From: Roseburia hominis A2-183
GTDB lineage: Bacteria > Bacillota > Clostridia > Lachnospirales > Lachnospiraceae
Assembly (NCBI RefSeq): GCF_000225345.1
Contig: NC_015977.1
Location: 151,501-215,500, forward strand
Length of the DNA: 64,000 nt
Direction: 5' to 3'
Numbering within the stretch: the stretch's first letter is position 1; each line of letters begins with the position of its first letter. The position numbers were made by a program, and so were the translations under genes. Below are positions 16,420 through 25,232 of this stretch, in pieces. The notes under the pieces were generated by a model that saw only the letters and a list, made by a program, of their open reading frames with translations, searched no databases and was not told the origin of the DNA.

Positions 16420-16448
16420 AATAAAGTAGACTTTATGAGGATTTGAGA

Positions 16449-18059
16449 ATGATAAAAACAGTAAAAAAATCACAAAACAGTAACTGGTTTATGGATCTTC
16501 TGCTTGACGAAACAATCTGTGCCGGAACCGTGGCGGTTCCGCGTGAGATGGTTCGTCTGGCAGGCGGGGTGAATAAAAGACTCGGGGCAAAGCAGAAATA
16601 TGAGCTGCTGCTGCGGATCGCCGCAGAGACGCCGGTTGAGCTTGAGGAGAGAGACGAGGACGCGTGCGGACAGGAGAATAGGATTGTGTTCGACGATGTA
16701 GAGAAGCCGGAGAATACCGGTCTGGGCTGGCGGACGGACTGCTACGTTCTGGGAAAGTACAGCGCACAGCTGCAGGAAGCCGGCTATTTTAATGCTGCCA
16801 TCGAGGCGGTGCTCGCGGAGGCACAGATGGAAGGGCGCTATGAAGAGACGGTTTCCTATCTGGAAGGGATGATCGGGCATAAGGAGGAATATTACCGGAT
16901 CGATGAGGCAGCACAGCCGATTCTGATCTACAAGGGAGACCCGGTATGTTATAACATACTCACGATCTTTGCGGAACAGCTCGGAGCGGCTCTTGAACGC
17001 AGGGGAGAGCGGGTTCTTTATTTCGATCAGGAAGAACACGATCCGCGTGAAATTATCCAGTTTAAGGGAAGGCATTTTAAGGCGGTGATCGGGGTACAGT
17101 CCTGTGCGTTCTCGATTAAGATGGAGGACGAGGTCCACTATCTGCACGAATACATATACGGTCCGAAGTACAATTTTTTCCTGGATCATCCGATCTGGGG
17201 AAAGCCGCACTTTGAACATCATTATCCGGATTTTCATGTGCTGGTACTGGATCAGACATATGCCGATTTCTTCCGGCGCTTCTACAAACAGGATGCGATT
17301 CTTTTCCCGCCGGCAGGAATGGAGACGGGGGAGGATTTCATAGAGCGGATCTATGACCTGACATTCGTCGGCACCTATGGCGGGTATGAGATGCAGCTGC
17401 AATGGATCCGGGAACAGGAACGTCCGTTGCGCTTCCTGGCGAACCGTTTCCTGCTTGTCATGCGGAAATATCCCAACCTGACCGCGGAGGCGGCGTTTTC
17501 CAGAACGCTGGAGCACTACGGGATAGAGCTGACGGATGAGGAATTTGTGGAAAAAATGTATGCGGTCAGACGGGTGATTTACGGCGCGATGCACTATTAC
17601 AGGCACCGTGTGATCGAGACGATCTTACAGGCCGGAATCCGGCTGGATGTGTTTGGCGACAGCTGGACGCACTGCCCGCTTCGGAAATATCCCAATCTGA
17701 TCTGCCACCCGGGAGTCACCGTGGAGGAGGGACTTCATGTGTGGAGACAGTCCAGAATGTCCTTAAATGTGATGTCCTGGCACAAGAGCGGCTTTACGGA
17801 ACGGATGGCGGGAATTATGATGGCGGGAGCCGTGCTGGTTACGGATAACACCGGGTATCTTCCCGGCAGGTATGATGAGAATGATATGATTATTTTCGAC
17901 CTGGAATATCTGGAAGAACTGCCGGGAAAAATAAAGAACGTGCTTGGGGATGAAGAAAAGAGATGCCGGATGGCAGAGAGCGGCAGAGAGAAGACGCGGA
18001 GGGAACATACCTGGGATAAGCGGGCGGAGCAGTTCCTGGAACTGCTCGACAACCGGTAA
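16449..18059 (+). CDS. CgeB-like glycosyltransferase (type B), long form
   Basis: A 536-residue protein. An N-terminal helical region (1-150) precedes a CgeB-like GT-B core: AVIGVQSCAFSIKMEDEVHY, YNFFLDHPIWGKP, LHVLVL-type strands, LTFVGTYGGYEMQ, then RHRVIETILQAGIRLDVFGD, SRMSLNVMSWHKSGFTERMA, GAVLVTDNTGY and a final EHTWDKRAEQFLELL. GAGGA lies 7 bases before this ATG; a TTG two codons earlier is less likely. The sigma-28-type promoter upstream places it in the flagellin regulon. Its stop codon abuts the stop of the leftward gene at 18060 with no spacer. Confidence 0.83.
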   Translation: MIKTVKKSQNSNWFMDLLLDETICAGTVAVPREMVRLAGGVNKRLGAKQKYELLLRIAAETPVELEERDEDACGQENRIVFDDVEKPENTGLGWRTDCYVLGKYSAQLQEAGYFNAAIEAVLAEAQMEGRYEETVSYLEGMIGHKEEYYRIDEAAQPILIYKGDPVCYNILTIFAEQLGAALERRGERVLYFDQEEHDPREIIQFKGRHFKAVIGVQSCAFSIKMEDEVHYLHEYIYGPKYNFFLDHPIWGKPHFEHHYPDFHVLVLDQTYADFFRRFYKQDAILFPPAGMETGEDFIERIYDLTFVGTYGGYEMQLQWIREQERPLRFLANRFLLVMRKYPNLTAEAAFSRTLEHYGIELTDEEFVEKMYAVRRVIYGAMHYYRHRVIETILQAGIRLDVFGDSWTHCPLRKYPNLICHPGVTVEEGLHVWRQSRMSLNVMSWHKSGFTERMAGIMMAGAVLVTDNTGYLPGRYDENDMIIFDLEYLEELPGKIKNVLGDEEKRCRMAESGREKTRREHTWDKRAEQFLELLDNR

Positions 18060-19241
18060 TCAGCAGTCTTTGGATTCTGCGGCAAAGACGGTCAGCATAT
18101 GGGTCAGCTGGGTGTGATAGGAGAAAAGATCACAGGCCCGCCCGTATCCATGTGCGGCAATGGCACAGCGTTCTTCCTCATGCGCCAGGTAGTAGCAGAC
18201 CTTTTGCTCCAGATCATCCATATCGTTAAAGTAGACAAAATCGACATCCGGAGTGAAATATTCGCATAATTCCGGCTGATAGTTGGAGAGAAGAAAACCG
18301 CCGCAGCCTAAAATATCAAGTGCGCGGAGCGGAATGCCGGAAGTGATGGAGCGCAGCGTGAGGTTTAAGTTGATCTTCGAACGGTAGAAAACATCCGGCA
18401 TTTCCGCGGTGTAGGATACCGTTCCCTTTGAGAGAACATCCGGACAGCATGCGGTGTCGGAACCGGTGTAGAGGGCGACAGAATGGGAAGCCGCCAGACG
18501 GTTTACGGCTTCGATCCGTTCCTGTGAGGTGACTTCCTTTTGAATGATGCTGCAAAAAACTTCCTTTGCAGTCAGCATTTCATATTCCGCACCGGAATAA
18601 GGCATGAAAGCGGTGAATTCCGCGAGCCTTCCGGGAGTAAGAACCGGCGAGATGAGGTCGATTCCCCACACTTCCTTCTGGGCAGCAATGATGCCTGCCA
18701 GATAGCCGCGCAGATGGTTCGGCGCGTAGCGGAAGGAACTGTAATGGGAACTCTCATAGAGAGAGCCGACAAATGAAATATCGTGCATGTAAGTATCGGG
18801 ACGGAGCAGACCGCCTTCGGATGAAATGCCAAGCTGTTCCTTAAGCCGTGCTGTGTTGACAGCAAGCGGAAGATGGAATGCGTGTCTGGCACCGCGCCGG
18901 ATGACTGACTGGCACATATCCCGGTCAAACAGAAAAAGATAGTTACAGGAGTTGCGCATACTGTTAGAATAAAGCGTATAGTGAGGACAGTCAAAAACCC
19001 AGCAGATATATGGTATGTGAAGGGACTCCGCCATATCGGAAATCAGCGGGAAAAAGTTAAAGGTAAAGACTGCATCATAGGTCTGCGCCTGCAGCTGGTC
19101 CCGGATGTCGGACTTGACGCCGCCGGAAAAGTAATAGGAAAGCTCATGCATACAGGGGGAGACCTGATGTCCCAGCGCCTGCATGGAGAATAAAAAATCT
19201 GACGTCGTATTTTCTTGCCAACTGTAGTAGAGGATATGCAT
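18060..19241 (-). CDS. CgeB/DUF3880-type glycosyltransferase (type A)
   Basis: A 393-residue type A paralogue with MHILYYSWQENTTSDFLF at the N-terminus, HDISFVGSLYESS near 150, KINLNLTLRSITSGIPLRAL, GGFLLSNYQPE and YYLAHEEERCAIAAHG. AAGGAAG lies about 8 bases before the ATG. It is a single leftward gene with its own sigma-A promoter at 19277-19305. Its stop codon is directly adjacent to that of the convergent gene. It is a probable cytoplasmic transferase in flagellin glycan assembly; donor unknown. Confidence 0.85.
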   Translation of the reverse strand: MHILYYSWQENTTSDFLFSMQALGHQVSPCMHELSYYFSGGVKSDIRDQLQAQTYDAVFTFNFFPLISDMAESLHIPYICWVFDCPHYTLYSNSMRNSCNYLFLFDRDMCQSVIRRGARHAFHLPLAVNTARLKEQLGISSEGGLLRPDTYMHDISFVGSLYESSHYSSFRYAPNHLRGYLAGIIAAQKEVWGIDLISPVLTPGRLAEFTAFMPYSGAEYEMLTAKEVFCSIIQKEVTSQERIEAVNRLAASHSVALYTGSDTACCPDVLSKGTVSYTAEMPDVFYRSKINLNLTLRSITSGIPLRALDILGCGGFLLSNYQPELCEYFTPDVDFVYFNDMDDLEQKVCYYLAHEEERCAIAAHGYGRACDLFSYHTQLTHMLTVFAAESKDC

Positions 19242-19255
19242 TGCATGTACTTCCT

Positions 19256-19284
19256 TTCCGAGACTTGTCTGATAAGATTATATA
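19256..19284 (+). promoter_or_regulatory. Possible sigma-A promoter, rightward
   Basis: TTCCGA (19256-19261), 17 bases, TATATA (19279-19284). The -35 box is weak. It overlaps the stronger leftward promoter's -10 region and would serve the gene at 19311. Confidence 0.4.
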
Positions 19285-19305
19285 AAAAAACAGGGAGGAT
19301 GGCAA
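19277..19305 (-). promoter_or_regulatory. Sigma-A promoter, leftward
   Basis: On the minus strand: TTGCCA (complement of 19300-19305), a 17-base spacer and a perfect TATAAT (complement of 19277-19282). It would drive the CgeB-type gene at 18060-19241. Confidence 0.65.
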
Positions 19306-19310
19306 CGATT

Positions 19311-20384
19311 ATGAAAATAGCGGTGATTACCTGTGTGAACAATGAGGAAGAGTATGCACAGGCGCTTTCTTATATTGACCGTCTGCATGTGCCGGACGGA
19401 TATGAACTGGATGTGATTGCAGTGCGGGAAGCACCGTCTATGGCAGCCGGCTACCAGATGGCGATGGAACATACAGATGCCAGATATAAGATCTATATGC
19501 ATCAGGATACATTCATCATCAACAGGGAGTTCCTTCAGGACATGCTCTCCGTTTTTCGGAGCGATGACAGGATCGGGGTGATCGGAATGGTTGGATGTGA
19601 TGATGTCCCGATCAATGCACAGGCGGTTGCGGCATGGAACGTCGGATGTGTCTACCATAACTGTATCCCGGCCAGGGTGCAGTACACACAGCGTGTAGAC
19701 AGGCAGCCGGTTGACGTGGAGGCAGTGGACGGACTGTTGCTCGCAACACAGCATGATGTGCGCTGGCGGGAGGATCTGTTTGATGGATGGGACTTTTACG
19801 ATATTTCGGAGTGCTTTGAGATGCGGCGGGCCGGCTACCGTGTGGTAGTGCCGTACCAGGATAGTCCGTGGTGTTATCATGACAATACATACAGCAAAAT
19901 GCTGAATTATTACAAATACTGTGAAAGAGCGGTCGGGGAGTATCAGGACATCAAACCGTTTGTGGCAGGCGAGGTAAGTGCAAGGCGCAGGGAATATGAC
20001 AGACTCAGAGAGGATTCGAGAGAGGAACTGAAACGGCTGGTCAACGCTGGAAATCAGGGAGAACTGATAGAAATCTTTTCCGACCCGAACAACCGGGGTT
20101 ATCTGCATCTGCGCGAATACGAGATACTGGCGGACATTGCGCGCGGCGAACGGGCGGAGGGCGAGATGCGGTTCTGGCAGGCGGGAGAGACCTGTGAGGA
20201 GCTCGTCCGGAAGATAAATGATCTGAAATACAGATTAAAAAGAGTGGAATTCGGTGCGGATCAGGGAAAACCGGACATTCTCTACATCCTGAAGAATTAT
20301 TCCGTCTGTGCAATAAAAACGGTTGCAGCGGCATATGAAGTGGTGGACGAACGGGTATGGAAACGGCTCGCGGAAAATATGTAA
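19311..20384 (+). CDS. StrF-like glycosyltransferase with C-terminal helical domain
   Basis: A 357-residue protein. Residues 1-225 form a StrF-like GT-A domain: KIAVITCVNNEEEYAQALSY, VIAVREAPSMAAGYQMAM, the YKIYMHQDTFII motif (MHQD in the DxD-like place), AVDGLLLATQHDVRWREDLF, and CYHDNT. Residues 240-357 form a helical domain ending LKYRLKRVEFGAD and a final helical stretch. This C-terminal domain recurs in the 30549 protein and as a separate gene at 22174. The start at 19311 is chosen because the family begins KIAV; a GGGAGG box lies upstream. It probably adds a sugar to the flagellin glycan. Confidence 0.78.
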   Translation: MKIAVITCVNNEEEYAQALSYIDRLHVPDGYELDVIAVREAPSMAAGYQMAMEHTDARYKIYMHQDTFIINREFLQDMLSVFRSDDRIGVIGMVGCDDVPINAQAVAAWNVGCVYHNCIPARVQYTQRVDRQPVDVEAVDGLLLATQHDVRWREDLFDGWDFYDISECFEMRRAGYRVVVPYQDSPWCYHDNTYSKMLNYYKYCERAVGEYQDIKPFVAGEVSARRREYDRLREDSREELKRLVNAGNQGELIEIFSDPNNRGYLHLREYEILADIARGERAEGEMRFWQAGETCEELVRKINDLKYRLKRVEFGADQGKPDILYILKNYSVCAIKTVAAAYEVVDERVWKRLAENM

Positions 20385-20407
20385 GATAAGAGGAGGAGAA
20401 AAGCGAT

Positions 20408-21100
20408 ATGGAGCGAAAAAATGCGGTTGCGGTCATTACGGCGCGCGGAGGAAGCAAGCGGATTCCGCACAAGAATATAAAGGAGTTCTGCGGGAGACCT
20501 ATTATCGAGTATTCGATAGAGGCGGCATTAAAGAGCGGCGTGTTTGACGAAGTGATGGTATCAACGGATGACAGCGAGATTGCCGAGATTGCAAAACGGG
20601 CAGGGGCAGCAGTCCCGTTTTACCGTTCAAAGGAAGCGGCCGGAGATTATGCGGCAACGCACGAAGTAATTCTGGAAGTGCTCGAAGAGTATGAAAAGCG
20701 TGGAGTGACATTTGAAAAAGTGTGCTGTATTTATCCGACGGCGCCGTTTCTGACGGCGGATGTGCTTAGGGAGAGCATGGAGCGCCTGGAGCAGACGGGG
20801 GCAGACGGGGTGGTTCCGGTTGTGGCATATTCCTTCCCGCCGCAGAGATGCTTTGTCATTGAGCAGGACAGGGTGAAATACAAGTGGGAGGAGAACCGCT
20901 TGAAGCGCTCGCAGGATCTGGAGCGGTATTATCATGATTGCGGACAGTTTTATCTGCTACGGGTAGAAGCATTCCGGAAGGAGCGCAGCATGGTCTTACA
21001 CAACACCATACCATACATTATGGATGAGATGAAGGTACAGGATATCGACACGCCGGAGGACTGGAAGCTTGCAGAAGTGAAATACCGGCTTGGCATGTAA
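20408..21100 (+). CDS. pseF: Pseudaminic acid cytidylyltransferase, PseF
   Basis: Last step of donor synthesis: CTP plus pseudaminic acid to CMP-pseudaminic acid. The 230-residue protein is a typical CMP-nonulosonate synthetase: AVITARGGSKRIPHKNIKEF at residues 8-27 binds CTP, followed by PIIEYSIEAAL, VMVSTDDSEIAEIAK, CCIYPTAPFL and DIDTPEDWKLAEVKY. SKRIPHKNIK and the pse neighbours favour PseF over NeuA/LegF. A strong GGAGGAG site precedes the ATG. It is placed just ahead of a licD-like gene in a rightward run. The Maf protein is the expected user of its product. Confidence 0.92.
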   Translation: MERKNAVAVITARGGSKRIPHKNIKEFCGRPIIEYSIEAALKSGVFDEVMVSTDDSEIAEIAKRAGAAVPFYRSKEAAGDYAATHEVILEVLEEYEKRGVTFEKVCCIYPTAPFLTADVLRESMERLEQTGADGVVPVVAYSFPPQRCFVIEQDRVKYKWEENRLKRSQDLERYYHDCGQFYLLRVEAFRKERSMVLHNTIPYIMDEMKVQDIDTPEDWKLAEVKYRLGM

Positions 21101-21144
21101 ATACATGCAAAGGATGGATTCTTAGGTAAGGAGATAGAAGGAAA

Positions 21145-22125
21145 ATGGAGTTTCCACAGAACTATTTTTGCGCGGAAGTGAGAGACGATTTTGAGATTCC
21201 CGCAATGATGAAGCGCGCCTGGGCGGCAGAACTGGAAGTATTAAGCGTGATTGCGGATGTATGTGAACGGTATCATCTGCAGTATTTTGCGGATTACGGT
21301 ACTCTGCTTGGCGCGGTGCGCCACAAGGGATTCATACCGTGGGATGATGATATTGACATCTGTATGCTCCGGGAGGATTACATGGAGTTGATCCGGGTTC
21401 TGCCGGAGGAGCTGCCGCAGGGATTTTGCATGGCGGGAATGTACGCCGGGGAAAAGCGCCTGCAGATGGCGGCGTATGTGCCGCATCTGAGGGTTATGGC
21501 GGATGAACGGATGTGGAACATCAACACGTACATGCAGCGTTTTCACGGTTTTCCGTATCAGCGCATAGGAATAGATATTTTCCCGATGGATTATGTCCCG
21601 AGAGATCCGGAATTGAGCCGGCTTCAGAAAAAAATCGTGGAGACGGGAATTGCCCTGCTGCGTGACTGGGAGCAGCTTCAGAACGAAAATTTACTTGAAG
21701 ATAAAATAAAGGTGTTCGGGGAACTATGCGGTATTCAGATTGCCCCGGATGCAGACAGACAGAATGAGATATGGCGTATCACGGATGCCGTGCAGGCGTT
21801 ATACCGCAGGGAGGAAGCGGACGAGGTGACAAATTACGTGTTCTGGCTCAACCGGGAGCAGCTGCACATCCCTAAGACGGCGTATGAAAAGACGGTATAC
21901 CTGCCGTTTGAACATATCAGGCTTCCGGCGCCGTGCGGATATGATGAGGTGCTCACGGCGGAATACGGAGACTATATGGTTCCGGTGAAGGGGACGGCCG
22001 ACCACGATTATCCGTTCTACCGGCATATGGAAGAAGACTTGAAGCGGGAGCTCCAAAGGGTCGGTTTTAAAGGAACCGTGGAGGAATTCTGTGAAAAGGT
22101 ATCTGCCGGTGAACTTTATGTATAA
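21145..22125 (+). CDS. licD: LicD-family phosphotransferase
   Basis: A 326-residue LicD protein. These enzymes transfer a phosphorylated alcohol, classically phosphocholine from CDP-choline, onto a sugar. The nucleotidyltransferase-fold core is clear: YFADYGTLLGAVRHKGFIPW at residues 47-66 followed by DDDIDICMLREDY. FPYQRIGIDIFPMDYVP follows near 145. No choline uptake or kinase genes are seen. A fused cytidylyltransferase/PLP enzyme at 39296 could supply a CDP-amino-alcohol donor for it; this link is inference. AAGGAG and GAAGGAA boxes precede the ATG. Confidence 0.85.
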   Translation: MEFPQNYFCAEVRDDFEIPAMMKRAWAAELEVLSVIADVCERYHLQYFADYGTLLGAVRHKGFIPWDDDIDICMLREDYMELIRVLPEELPQGFCMAGMYAGEKRLQMAAYVPHLRVMADERMWNINTYMQRFHGFPYQRIGIDIFPMDYVPRDPELSRLQKKIVETGIALLRDWEQLQNENLLEDKIKVFGELCGIQIAPDADRQNEIWRITDAVQALYRREEADEVTNYVFWLNREQLHIPKTAYEKTVYLPFEHIRLPAPCGYDEVLTAEYGDYMVPVKGTADHDYPFYRHMEEDLKRELQRVGFKGTVEEFCEKVSAGELYV

Positions 22126-22173
22126 AATTTTGTGGATGCAGAGTGCTGTTACGAAAGCATGGAGGAGAAAGAG

Positions 22174-22833
22174 ATGAGTGGGGAGAAGGGTACGGAACGG
22201 GTGCTGTGCACCACATCTGAGGAATATGCAAGAGAGCGTGAGAAAGAGTATATGCTATGGGAGACATGCCATAGTGGTGATTTGAATGTTTTATTAGAAA
22301 AGACGAATTTGCTTTTGCAAAAAGGCGATGAACACGCACGGGAAGAATTGATGCAATTATATTTAAATGAAGAGATTGTGAAACCGTATATTGGCATTGA
22401 TAATAGAATCATTGAACTGCGGACAATAATGGAGATTTACAGTTTAGAAGTGAAAGCAGGAGAGGAATATACCATCTTAGGAAGAAAAAATATTGCAAAA
22501 GGATGGACGTTGGAGAAAATCAGAAGTTATATACGTGAACTTAAGTTTTTGCTGTGGCGAATGGAATTTGCGGATGAAGCGGAAACGGAAGCAGGAGAGA
22601 AGCTGATCGGTTTTATAAAGGAAAACAGTGTTTCTCCGGTATATTTGATACAGACAATTCGAACGACAGCAATGGAGACGTTTGACGTGATGGTAAACAT
22701 TGTTGAAATTATGATTGATTCGTCTATGTACAGGCATGCATACTGGATACTACGAGCAATGCAGGAGGAAAAACCGCAGGAAGAAAGTATTCAAATTATG
22801 GTACAAGAATTGGGGAAATATGTAACGGAATAA
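22174..22833 (+). CDS. Stand-alone helical domain related to StrF-like GT C-termini
   Basis: A 219-residue all-helical protein with no enzyme motif. Its RSYIRELKFLLWRMEFADEA segment matches the segment of the 30549 glycosyltransferase's C-terminal domain (YLSVRFLLHRMEFDRP). It also matches that of the 19311 protein (KINDLKYRLKRVEFGAD), and the helices after it also align loosely. Here the domain is a separate gene placed before a StrF-like glycosyltransferase that lacks it. The start at 22174 is set by GGAGGA; a GTG 14 codons earlier is less likely. Base use is more AT-rich than in neighbours. A partner or scaffold for the next gene's enzyme is a reasonable guess. Confidence 0.65.
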   Translation: MSGEKGTERVLCTTSEEYAREREKEYMLWETCHSGDLNVLLEKTNLLLQKGDEHAREELMQLYLNEEIVKPYIGIDNRIIELRTIMEIYSLEVKAGEEYTILGRKNIAKGWTLEKIRSYIRELKFLLWRMEFADEAETEAGEKLIGFIKENSVSPVYLIQTIRTTAMETFDVMVNIVEIMIDSSMYRHAYWILRAMQEEKPQEESIQIMVQELGKYVTE

Positions 22834-22857
22834 TATATGTGGTCAGGTGGAGTTGGT

Positions 22858-23511
22858 ATGAACGATAAAAAGTTTGCATTTGTGATGTGTGCAAATAATG
22901 AACAGTATGAAAAAGAAGCGTTATATTACATAGAACGTTTGGAGGTTCCTGAGGGCTATTCGTGTGAAAGTGTTGTGATCAGAGAAGCAGAGAGTATGGC
23001 AGAGGGATATAATCGGGCAATGCAATTGAGCGATGCCAGATATAAGATCTATATGCATCAAGACGTAATGATTACGGAAAAGAAATTTCTGAAAAAAATA
23101 CTTTCCCTGTTTAAAAATAGAGAAATAGGAATGATAGGACTGGTTGGTTCACCGGTATTTCCGGAGAATGGTGTCATGTGGTATGGCGACAGGATTGGAA
23201 GTTTATATACGCAAGGCTCGGAAGGATATGGAACATATATTTTTGGACAAGTTGCGGCTCCGTGTGAATACGTGGAAGCGGTGGACGGATTTTTAATGAT
23301 AACACAGTATGATGTACCGTGGAGAGCGGATATATTTAAAAAATGGGATTTTTATGATGTATCCCAATGCTTTGAATTTTCAAAGCGGGGATACAAGATC
23401 GCTGTTCCTGCAATGCTGAATCCGTGGTGTATCCATGATTGCGGTGCATCTGATTATCATGACTATTTTGGTGAACGCGAAAAATTTTTGCAAGAATATA
23501 GAAATAGTTGA
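22858..23511 (+). CDS. StrF-like glycosyltransferase, catalytic domain only
   Basis: A 217-residue GT-A domain: FAFVMCANNEQYEKEALYYI, VVIREAESMAEGYNRAM, YKIYMHQDVMITEKKFL, GMIGLVGSPVFPENG, AVDGFLMITQYDVPWRADIF and WCIHDCGASDYHD. It is closely related to the N-terminal halves of the 19311 and 30549 proteins but stops right after the GT domain. The missing C-terminal domain is encoded by the preceding gene. AT-rich codon use and the split arrangement suggest that the pair arrived together. The start ATG has AGGTGGA upstream; a 7-codon in-frame extension is unlikely. Confidence 0.8.
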   Translation: MNDKKFAFVMCANNEQYEKEALYYIERLEVPEGYSCESVVIREAESMAEGYNRAMQLSDARYKIYMHQDVMITEKKFLKKILSLFKNREIGMIGLVGSPVFPENGVMWYGDRIGSLYTQGSEGYGTYIFGQVAAPCEYVEAVDGFLMITQYDVPWRADIFKKWDFYDVSQCFEFSKRGYKIAVPAMLNPWCIHDCGASDYHDYFGEREKFLQEYRNS

Positions 23512-23538
23512 TAAGAGTTCCTTTTACAAAAAAGATAT

Positions 23539-23565
23539 TAAGCAAATGGAAAAAGGAACCGATAT
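23539..23565 (+). promoter_or_regulatory. Sigma-28-type promoter
   Basis: TAAG (23539-23542), a 16-base spacer and a perfect CCGATAT (23559-23565), 68 bases before the small gene at 23634. GTTCCTTTT and AAAAGGAAC arms flank the spacer region. The -35 has one change from the flagellin promoter. Confidence 0.6.
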
Positions 23566-23633
23566 ATTTAACAGTATAATTATGAGAAAGGAAGCCGGGA
23601 TGGCTGTGCTGCGGGTGCAGTGAGGGAAAGATC

Positions 23634-23996
23634 ATGGAAGATAACAGAGCAGAACAGATAGAAGCACTGGAGGTTTTGACAGAGTTCAATGACCGCCTCG
23701 TGCATAATATGGAGATTATCGTAAAAGAGTTAAAAGGGGAGCGTCTGGACGATACCGATCAGTTTTTGAAAGGCATTGTGGATGCCGTCAACTGGGAGAT
23801 ACAGGTTGTCAACGGAACGCTGGATACGCTCAATGACGGAAAGGTCCGTGTTGACAAGGCAGGTTTTAACACGGCGATTGTAGCGTTAAGCGATGCGATT
23901 GCGGCAAAGGATGATGCCAGAATGGCAGTAGAATTTGAAAATGTAATTCCGGTATTTCAGCAACTGGGCGAAGCGGCAAAGGAAGTAACTAAATAA
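23634..23996 (+). CDS. Small acidic helical protein of unknown function
   Basis: A 120-residue acidic, helical protein without signal peptide or known motif. It has its own sigma-28-type promoter and is followed by an intrinsic terminator, so it appears to be made as a single-gene transcript with flagellin. Length and helix layout resemble flagellar chaperones and the 99-residue protein at 2317. A role as an export or glycosylation chaperone is plausible but unproven. The ATG follows a GAGGGA box. Confidence 0.7.
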   Translation: MEDNRAEQIEALEVLTEFNDRLVHNMEIIVKELKGERLDDTDQFLKGIVDAVNWEIQVVNGTLDTLNDGKVRVDKAGFNTAIVALSDAIAAKDDARMAVEFENVIPVFQQLGEAAKEVTK

Positions 23997-24005
23997 AGCG
24001 TCATA

Positions 24006-24040
24006 GAACCGGCTTTGGGATGACCAGAAGCCGGTTTTTT
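24006..24040 (+). terminator. Intrinsic terminator
   Basis: AACCGGCTT / AAGCCGGTT arms with a 13-base loop followed by TTTT. It closes the small sigma-28 unit ending at 23996. Confidence 0.85.
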
Positions 24041-24073
24041 GCTTGGATATAGGACATCATCAGGAGATATTGT

Positions 24074-25228
24074 GTGGGAAAGATACTTTATTTTCAATGG
24101 AATTCATTTATGAATGACGGAATTGAGCGTGCACTTCAGAAAATGAATATAATCTATGATACTTTTTGTTATCAGTTTGCGGACTGGGAAAAAGATGACG
24201 CGTTTTGTGAGCAGTTTGAGGCAAAAATAAAGACAGGGGCGTATAGGGCGGTATTTTCCATCAACTATGCACCGCTGATTTCAACGGTATGCGCGCGGCA
24301 TGATGTGCGATATATTTCGTGGGTGTATGATTGCCCGATTCATATCCGCAACCTTGCTACGCTGAAAAATTCCTGCAATACAATTTATTTTTTTGACCGG
24401 GTACAGGCAGAGGAGTACCGGAGCCGGGGAATCGATGCAAGGCACATGCCGCTTGCGGTGGATACGGAACTGTACCGCCGGATCTATGAGACGCGGTCTG
24501 AGCGTGCGGAGAGAGAAAAATACGAGACGGACATTGCGCTTGTGGGAAAATTATACCGGACGGAGTATCAGCACTATCTACAGCCGCTGTCCGCTTATCA
24601 GAGGGGACGCCTTGAGGGCATCATCGCAGCGCAGCTAAAAGTGTATGGAGGCTATCTGATTCCGGATCTTGTAACGGACGAACTGCTGGCGGAATTAAAT
24701 GACTCATATGTGAAGGCCAGCGGCGGCAAAGTCAGCATTTCCCGCAGAGAACTGGAGTTTTTGCTTGCCTGCGAGACAACGGGAAGAGAGCGGTTTCTTG
24801 TCTTAGGACTGCTGTCCCGCCACTTTGCGACGGCATTGTGGTCCAATGAGAAGGACGAGCGTCTGACAGAGGTTCACTATTACGGATATGCGGATTACTA
24901 TAAGCAGATGCCGCATATTTTTCATGACGCAAAGATCAACCTGAATATTGCGCTTCGGGTCATACAGACCGGAATTCCGCTGCGTGTGCTGGATGTTATG
25001 GGCTGCGGCGGTTTTGTACTTACGAATTACAGGGAAGAAATCGCGGAACATTTTGTGAACGGCGCGGAGTGCGTGATCTACGAGGATATCGAGGATATGT
25101 ATGCAAAAGCACAATATTACCTGAGCCATGACACCGAGAGACGGCAGATTGCCGCCAACGGCCTTGCAAAGGTACAGCGCGATTTTACATTTGAACAGGC
25201 ATTAACCGGAATGTTGGGAGCAGAGTAG
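24074..25228 (+). CDS. CgeB/DUF3880-type glycosyltransferase (type A)
   Basis: A 384-residue type A enzyme starting at GTG (GKILYFQWNSFMNDGIERAL), with AGGAGA 7 bases upstream. It shows ALVGKLYRTE in the place of SFVGSLY, KINLNIALRVIQTGIPLRVL, GGFVLTNYREE and YYLSHDTERRQIAANG. It is followed after 4 bases by the fused pseH gene, so the two are likely co-transcribed. It is a probable cytoplasmic glycosyltransferase for flagellin glycan. Confidence 0.85.
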   Translation: MGKILYFQWNSFMNDGIERALQKMNIIYDTFCYQFADWEKDDAFCEQFEAKIKTGAYRAVFSINYAPLISTVCARHDVRYISWVYDCPIHIRNLATLKNSCNTIYFFDRVQAEEYRSRGIDARHMPLAVDTELYRRIYETRSERAEREKYETDIALVGKLYRTEYQHYLQPLSAYQRGRLEGIIAAQLKVYGGYLIPDLVTDELLAELNDSYVKASGGKVSISRRELEFLLACETTGRERFLVLGLLSRHFATALWSNEKDERLTEVHYYGYADYYKQMPHIFHDAKINLNIALRVIQTGIPLRVLDVMGCGGFVLTNYREEIAEHFVNGAECVIYEDIEDMYAKAQYYLSHDTERRQIAANGLAKVQRDFTFEQALTGMLGAE

Positions 25229-25232
25229 AGAG

